In this document: positions 58,901 through 64,000 of the stretch, in pieces
How positions within the stretch are numbered: position 1 is the stretch's first letter
Layout: each line of letters starts with the position of its first letter
Assembly (NCBI GenBank): GCA_013400155.1
Contig: VXBM01000339.1
Coordinates: forward strand, 124,001 to 188,000
Direction of reading: 5' to 3'
Length of the DNA stretch: 64,000 nt
Source: Helopsaltes ochotensis
Taxonomy: Eukaryota > Chordata > Aves > Passeriformes > Locustellidae
Position numbers and translations under genes: made by a program
The notes under the pieces: model-generated
The model's database searches: none
What the model saw: only the letters and a program-made list of their open reading frames with translations
Told to the model about the DNA's origin: nothing

Positions 58901-61185
58901 CAATCTTTAAAGAAAGTTGTGTTTGAAGTTACACTTCCTGTTAATGACAGTTTATTATATAATGCCTTGTTTTATTGCTGCTGTCTGCATCATATAGTTC
59001 TTCAGTATCTCTTGGGCAATTCCTCTTAAAAATGGCTAAATTCCTCACTCCCACCCTGCTTGAACTTTTGTCTAGGCCCTTACTCTTTGGATGGCAGCTT
59101 TTTCTAAATATCTGGTGTAGCAATATCTTGACGTGTTTGCTCTTACATCACTTTGCACGGCTCTTTTCTCTCCACCCTTCTCCCAGTGTCTGTAAAAAGT
59201 AAGTTCACATCCTGCTTCATATCCAGAAATCTGTGAAGTTTCAGTTATACCCTTTACCTCATTATCTCCAGGCTTGCTTCCCTGTAAGTACCTTCTTGTG
59301 CCACATTGTCAGGGAATATTGGGTGGTGTTGATAGAACAAATCCTTGTGTTCCACTTATTAGTAAAAGAGTCCCCTATTTCATGCCAGTTTCCCATCCAG
59401 ACTTGTCTGAATCAGAGTCCCAGGAACTTCACGGGGGACCCAGAGAGAAGCAGTGCAACAGGGAAAGGGTTTCTTCTGGCAGGGTCTTGAGGGTCTTTGA
59501 GAACAACTGGTGGTGCCTGGGAAGCTGGGGTGCACTTGAACTGTCTCCATCACAGCAGTTTATTTGTCAAGATTTACATAAATTTTCCTTGGACAGTTTT
59601 GTGTAGTTTGACACACTGTGATTGTGTTTGGAGCCTCACATCTGTACAAAGTTAAAATCAAAACATCAAGCTTCCTCAGAATTACTGTTGTTGACATTTA
59701 CAATGTGGAATATGGCTCAAGCTTGCTTACAACTTGTTACATGTTTGCACAACAGCAAGTACTGTTTGCCAGAAGTTCATAACTGTCAATAAACTTGAGC
59801 TGAGTTTTAGGTCAACAAAATAAAATTAAATAAATTTAGTAAAACTTCAGAGCAGGGAAAGTTTATTTTTGTTTTTATCAGAGAGATTTTGCCATGTTGA
59901 TTCAATACAGTGTATGTGGTAGATGGCAGGCTGCCCCATTGAAGATGTTTTTCTGTGGCTTGAAAACTTCCTTCCCTTTCTCAGGCACCATATTCTGTGT
60001 TTTACATTTGGACAGTCCTCTAAGAAAAGGCTAGAAGCTATCAAATCCTTCACTTTGACACTTGAATTTAATATGTTCATGAAGAAAAAGTGGTGGTTAT
60101 TTGATGTTTAATAAAAGATGAAGGACACCTTGCGGTTTAAGGCAGGTGTGTAAAGCAATCACAAAATGAAGCAGAATTTGATGTTTCATCTATACCATTA
60201 TTTCCCTGTGAAGAGAAGTGTGAAGCAGAGATACAGGTCAGAAAATAAACTGTATTCATCAATGCTGTTTGTGGTAAATGTGTCTGGCAGGGCATTCTGC
60301 ATCCCTCAAACCACGGTAGCTTGTTGCCAGTGGTTCTCTGGGCCTAGCTTAACCAAGAGAAACTTCTGTGCTGATTCTTTTCACCCTTCATGGAGGTGCA
60401 GGTGTCATGGTCAAGAGAGATTTAAGCCTTCACAGTTTTCATTGCTCTAGTATCTGTGGGTTGCTAGGATCCAGTGTTGTTTGGGATAGACTTCCAAGTT
60501 TTCCTAGAGTCTGAGAAACTGCAGTGGCAAAAGTTGAGGGATGAGCACAGCAACTAAAGAGTCAGTCCTAAGCAGCAGCCCCAGTGTAGCCATTTCAAAA
60601 GTGAGCTCTGCACTTGATAAATTCTGATGCTTTTGTGGTAAACAAGAGGAAATGCTGGACAGTATTGGTATAGAAGATATCACAGTTTAACTCCTTTGTA
60701 TCACTCCTCTGCTTTCATTTGCCTGGATACCAAGATGTTCCTAGTGTTTGGTGGCTTCAGTTTACTGTGCACAGCAGCAAAGCCTTTCTCTTGCTTCTGC
60801 ACAATTTGACCCACCCAGCTGAGATTTTCAGAAATAACTTTTTCACTTTCTAAAGGCATAAGCACAAACCTTAAATACATAATTCTGGTTGAATCCTAAA
60901 TTCCCTTGGTAAACTTTGCATCTCCATAAGCTGACCTTACCAGAAAATAGACATCCCAAAGCTATCTTGGTCCTATGTGTTAGCTGTCGCTTTCATGATA
61001 ATTACATTATTTTGTTTCGTTGCTCTTTAGCTGCAACAATTGTGGAAGCTGGAAGAGACAAGAAAAACCCAGATGAATTCGCAGTGGCATTGGATGAAAC
61101 TCTTGGAGACTTTGCATTTCCAGATGAGTTTGTATTTGATGTATGGGGAGCAATAGGTGATGCTAAGCAAGGACGACTGGAATGA
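37806..61185 (+). CDS. GIPC2: GIPC2, GIPC-family PDZ adaptor protein (5' end in gap)
   Basis: Cytoplasmic adaptor; GIPC proteins link receptor C-tails, through the PDZ domain, to myosin VI on endocytic vesicles through the GH2 domain. Six exons join in phase: 37806-37927 (partial), 45609-45794, 49253-49433, 52634-52743, 53444-53525 and 61031-61185. 277 residues are visible against 315 in human from memory; about 40 N-terminal residues and the ATG lie in the 37470-37805 gap. GH1 covers visible residues 1-75 (FHTQLAHGSPTGRVEGF). PDZ covers about 77-157, with carboxylate loop LGLTITDNG at 87-95 and CVGDHIETINGKNV. GH2 follows, with LRLRSKGPATVEEM and the near-invariant end NPDEFAVALDETLGDFAFPD. 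CTLNT and the RSKGPATVEE block with this synteny point to GIPC2 rather than GIPC1 or GIPC3. Confidence 0.95.
40450..41240 (-). mobile_element. Probable LTR of a bird endogenous retrovirus
   Basis: On the minus strand TATAAA (40641-40646) is followed about 100 bp later by AATAAA (40532-40537) in the context CTGGCCAGAATAAAG, preceded by TTATTTCTATTGCACATC. I recall this arrangement from bird LTRs. The U3 side runs right through AT-rich sequence to roughly 41240. Neither terminus nor a target-site duplication could be fixed, and there is no internal retroviral coding sequence. Antisense to GIPC2. Confidence 0.5.
42383..42428. repeat. A/C-rich low-complexity tract
   Basis: AAAC/CCCCC-like units. 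On the minus strand this gives G5, G3 and G5 runs separated by T-rich spacers. Confidence 0.7.
44580..44900. other. GC-elevated block with open frames on both strands
   Basis: Clearly richer in GC than the surrounding intron and open in several frames (for example 44430-44882 plus, 44500-44775 minus). No protein family is recognised, and the simultaneous openness suggests composition rather than coding. It could be an old repeat. Confidence 0.35.
45609..45794 (+). CDS. GIPC2: GIPC2 exon 2 (GH1 end, PDZ start)
   Basis: 62 codons from IMFCTLNTHKVDMDKL to GIGCAFIK, including the PDZ carboxylate loop. Acceptor GCACAG, donor GTAAAC. Confidence 0.95.
45795..49252 (+). other. GIPC2: GIPC2 intron 2
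   Basis: 3.5-kb AT-rich intron with a slightly GC-richer patch near 48150-48310. Nothing identified. Confidence 0.8.
49253..49433 (+). CDS. GIPC2: GIPC2 exon 3 (PDZ)
   Basis: Encodes RIKEGSLMDQTKTVCVGDHI through EPLKAF plus one base, completing the PDZ domain. The acceptor AATAG follows a T15-type polypyrimidine run; donor GTGAGT. Confidence 0.95.
49434..52633 (+). other. GIPC2: GIPC2 intron 3
   Basis: 3.2-kb AT-rich intron. Nothing identified. Confidence 0.8.
52634..52743 (+). CDS. GIPC2: GIPC2 exon 4 (PDZ-GH2 linker)
   Basis: Encodes ERLEPRSKGRTLSEAKISKG then RETLRLRSKGPATVEEM. The first half is the variable linker, the second is strongly conserved. Acceptor CTTTAG, donor GTATGG (weak at +5). 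Confidence 0.94.
52744..53443 (+). other. GIPC2: GIPC2 intron 4
   Basis: 700-nt purine-rich intron (many GGA/GAA runs). Nothing else identified. Confidence 0.8.
53444..53525 (+). CDS. GIPC2: GIPC2 exon 5 (GH2)
   Basis: Encodes PTEVEEKAIKKVDELLETYM then GIRDIEL plus one base, the GH2 helices. Acceptor ACAAAG has a poor polypyrimidine stretch near the AG; donor GTGAGT. Confidence 0.94.
56790..57290 (-). mobile_element. CR1 LINE fragment, antisense to GIPC2
   Basis: Begins with TTAGAATCATTAAAGTTGGA...GACCTCCAAGATCACC...AGTCCAACC, the reverse complement of the CR1 3' end. It continues through the 3' UTR-like CAGCCTGTTCCCATGC and ends in RT-coding text (AAACCCATGCTGGCTGAGCC). A junction near 57015 suggests an internal deletion between the 3' UTR and RT parts. 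Confidence 0.92.
58440..58680. promoter_or_regulatory. Isolated CpG island in GIPC2 intron 5
   Basis: About 25 CpG in some 240 bp, including CCGCGG and GCGGGCGGGCGGGCG runs, in otherwise CpG-poor intron. It could be an alternative or non-coding RNA promoter, an enhancer, or a recent GC-rich insertion. No TATA box or recognised coding sequence. Confidence 0.5.
58731..58748. repeat. Poly(T) tract
   Basis: Uninterrupted run of about 18 T shortly after the intronic CpG island. Confidence 0.8.
61031..61185 (+). CDS. GIPC2: GIPC2 exon 6 (GH2 end, stop)
   Basis: Encodes AATIVEAGRDKKNPDEFAVA through AKQGRLE, then TGA at 61183-61185. Acceptor CTCTTTAG. The core of GH2 is essentially invariant in the family. 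Confidence 0.96.
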
Positions 61186-62470
61186 GAACTGTGCAGTTTA
61201 TCAATCCCTGACTGAAAATACAAAATGATTTGCAAGTATATCAGAATTTTAATAATTTTATTGATGTGAATTCAGGGTGCACTGCACTGCTATTCTGACT
61301 TGAGACCTCTGGCCTTCCTGCAAAAGAAGGTTTCTTAAAGAAATTAAGGTAAACCCAGACTTTTGACAACTGCAGTTTAAAACATTTAATTTACATATAG
61401 AAATTACTGTGAGGAGAGTGTCAAGGTGATATATTTATACAGAAATTTTATGAAAAGTAGGTAATTTTTATTGTACATACGCTTTGATACCAATATTCTG
61501 AAAAGTGTTAGACATATGCCACAAGGAGTTTGGATTATTTTGTCTCTTTAGAGATATTTATAGTGTTGAGAAACTACCTAGCTTCATGCTGCAGTTCCCT
61601 GGTTTTCTGCTGCCCCTATGTATCAACCTAAAGCCTTAGGTTTTCTTACAGTTTGGCCTGGGCATTGTTTTTACTGTAGGCAAAGCCGGGAAGAAGCTAC
61701 TCTGTTTCTTTAGAACCCAAATTGAGGGGAAAAAAATCCTCTGAAACATGAAAACTGAGATCTTTGTACGGGAAAGACTTGCTTGCATTTGAGTCATCGT
61801 ATGCTCTGTCTGGGTTATTACTAAGGTAAGCAGAGTAGAAATGCTCAAACCAGGAAGCTGTTGCTTTATTCAGATGCCATATTATTGCAACAGGAACTGC
61901 ATAGGAGGAAATAAATTTTAATTTTTATTAATGTTAATGCATTTAAATAATATCTGTGATTTGGCACTGGAGACTACAGTGTATCACTAAGTCCTTAATT
62001 AATCTTTGCATATGCTAAATGATTTCTTGAGATCTCATGAAGTTCCCCTCTCGTCTGTGGGTTTTTTCAACATGGCAGCACAAGAGAGATTTTGAAGGTG
62101 TTCAAACCCAAAAGGTATTATTGTAAAGTCACAAAAAAATTGTAGTTTGGATGACAATGCATGCCTAGATCCTGAAAAATATTTTGAACTAATCTTAGAT
62201 GTTAGGATTTCCAATTATATTGTACATAAATGTTTATATTAACTACTAATTTTTTACTAATAAATCTGAAATTATTGCAAATAAAATTGATCAAGAATTT
62301 GGGTTCTGACCTGGGAAGCTGTCATAGCTTTTTAGTATTCTTATATTTGCATAAGAATATAAAATAATAATTGCTACAAAAGTTTCTTTCTAAATCACTA
62401 CCTGAAGAAAATGTCTCTTTCACTGAATTGCAGAGATCTCTTTAAAATAAAGATTATGCCAATAATTTTA
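61186..62470 (+). other. GIPC2: GIPC2 3' UTR, probable extent
   Basis: AT-rich sequence after the stop with AATAAA at 61910, 62259, 62280 and 62446. The last is followed by TGTTCTATGTCAGTGAC and a T7 run, a plausible GU/U-rich downstream element, giving a 3' UTR of about 1.3 kb. Confidence 0.5.
62446..62451 (+). terminator. GIPC2: Candidate GIPC2 poly(A) signal
   Basis: AATAAA with a U-rich element 30-45 bp downstream, the best of four candidates after the stop codon. Confidence 0.45.
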
Positions 62471-64000
62471 CATGTTCTATGTCAGTGACTTTTTTTGTCT
62501 AAAACCATGACACTTTGAAGTATCATTGAGAGAACAGGTTCTTGTTCTCTTTACTAGGTTATTGAGGAAGGATTCTAAACTCCACTTCAGCAAATTTCTG
62601 TAAAACTTGGAAATAAAGTTAAAGAAACTGTAAGGAGGTGGTAAAATTTTGTACATCCCATTGCTCACGTGGGCCCTCAAGGATGTATTACTTTGCAAAA
62701 GGAGTTTGAGCATTTCTTCTTTTTCAATAATTGCAAGCCTGAGCCCACAATCTTCTGTTGCAGTTGAGCACACTCTGCCTGGTACAGCTTACTTTAGCTG
62801 ATTTGGTAATGGTTATGAGGGGCTGAAGTTTTGTGGGCCATATAATTTGTTCTTTAAACTTCTAGGTGAAAAGCAAAAAGGAAATGCCAAGAATTCCTTG
62901 TTGGCTTCAAATCATAAAACTCAAATGTCAAATTTTGTGGAAGTGTTTATGTACACTAGTGTTAGTTACCAACATGCCACTGGTTATAAAACATATGAAA
63001 ATTAAGAATTCCTTTTAAAAATGAGGAAAAGTACTATGGATAATGCATGAAATGTTGCCTGTAGCAGATAACCCTTTGTGTTTTGGCCATTCATTTTAAT
63101 TTGAGAAATTATGTTGTTCAATCATTTTATACTCAGGGGATAATTTGTCTCATTGCACTGATAAAATAGTAAGATAAAAATAATCTCTGAAGCTCTAATT
63201 CTTCAGAGAGCTGCCTCTTGTCACAGTGGCCTATTTTTTGGAGTTTATTTCAGGGCTAAGATTTAAATAGTGATTGCAATTTTACTAGCATTAACTGTAA
63301 TGAGGCATGCCAATATATCTTACTTTTTCTGTGTTCTGAAAGCATTCACTATTTCCAGCACAAAAGATAGGCACCACTACCTAATTTGATAGATTATTTG
63401 CATTTTCCAGCCATGCACAAATAAATTGTCTCATGAAAATCATACTGCCTTATAAAGCATGATAAATACTTCTCTTTGTAATGATTTGTGTAGTAAATTA
63501 ACGTTGTTTTACTAATAAAATCCAGCCTTTAAAATGTAGCCAATAATGACATTAATGCCTTTAGATGCTTTGTACATTGAAAATGTCATTAAATGTCACT
63601 ACAAAAATCTCCCAGGTTAATTAGGCATACTAATTCTTAGACATCAATTCTATTTAAGTGTTGATCAGAGTGGGACTATACACATCTTGTTAGTGTGTGT
63701 TGCACATGGAGGTGAATGTTGGTGAATAGTCCGCTCAAAATCTGAGGTGGAATGGCACAAAACAGTGACTCAGCCCAAATGCTGTTCTAAAAGTGACTGA
63801 TTCCTTACTTTCATAATTTGGTGCAGAGCCAGCAGAGAGCTGGCAGACAGATGCAATTTGTGCCTTTGCTTCCAGGCTTACTGCTTTGTTCAAGACAATG
63901 GAAAACACACCACTGTTTTTTTTCTATTTTTGCAGAGTCTTTAGGTAGTCTTTTGGTGCAACAAGGGGTTTTAATGAAATCTGGTATTCATAAAGTTCTG
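62471..64000. other. Non-coding flank downstream of GIPC2
   Basis: AT-rich. Only short chance open frames. No gene or repeat recognised before the window edge. In human the next coding gene would be PTGFR, far away. Confidence 0.6.

Larger units (their letters stand above)
53526..61030 (+). other. GIPC2: GIPC2 intron 5
   Basis: 7.5-kb intron holding a CR1 fragment (56790-57290), an isolated CpG island (58440-58680) and a GC-richer patch (54840-55060). No further exon seen. Confidence 0.8.

Noticed and set aside
1..64000. CRISPR arrays, operons, toxin-antitoxin or phage-like modules
   Set aside because: The sequence is spliced vertebrate DNA. No regularly spaced repeats or bacterial-type gene clusters are present.

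Overview
The window is vertebrate nuclear DNA, almost certainly from a bird. It holds three orthologous multi-exon genes with GT-AG introns (plus one GC-AG intron), CR1 LINE fragments, two probable bird-type solo LTRs, and N gaps in GC-rich promoter sequence. The order FUBP1(-) - DNAJB4(+) - GIPC2(+) matches what I know of human 1p31.1. I see no operons, CRISPR arrays, tRNA or rRNA genes, and no new defence or metabolic system. The odd features are in promoters, splice sites and repeats.

Layout. 1-8707 (-): FUBP1, single-strand DNA/RNA-binding regulator; coding exons 1-14 (445 residues, N-box and all four KH domains). The tyrosine-rich C-terminus lies beyond the left edge. 8160-9640: CpG island forming a head-to-head FUBP1/DNAJB4 promoter, with a 99-base gap. 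9179-25386: a 16.2-kb DNAJB4 leader intron with an antisense solo LTR and a decayed possible retroelement ORF. 24985-25260: a second CpG-rich DNAJB4 promoter with a heat-shock-type element and a TATA box. 25462-30299 (+): complete three-exon DNAJB4 (339 residues), followed by a long probable 3' UTR containing a CR1 copy. 37470-37805: a 336-base gap hiding the start of GIPC2. 37806-61185 (+): GIPC2 exons 1 (partial) to 6, 277 visible residues, with a solo LTR in intron 1 and a CR1 copy and an isolated CpG island in intron 5. 61186-64000: GIPC2 3' UTR and non-coding flank.

The genes have unrelated jobs: transcription/splicing control (FUBP1), Hsp70 co-chaperoning (DNAJB4) and endocytic PDZ adaptor work (GIPC2). 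The only functional coupling visible is the shared FUBP1/DNAJB4 promoter. All exon boundaries were read by hand from splice sites, reading phase and remembered human proteins; no alignment was run.
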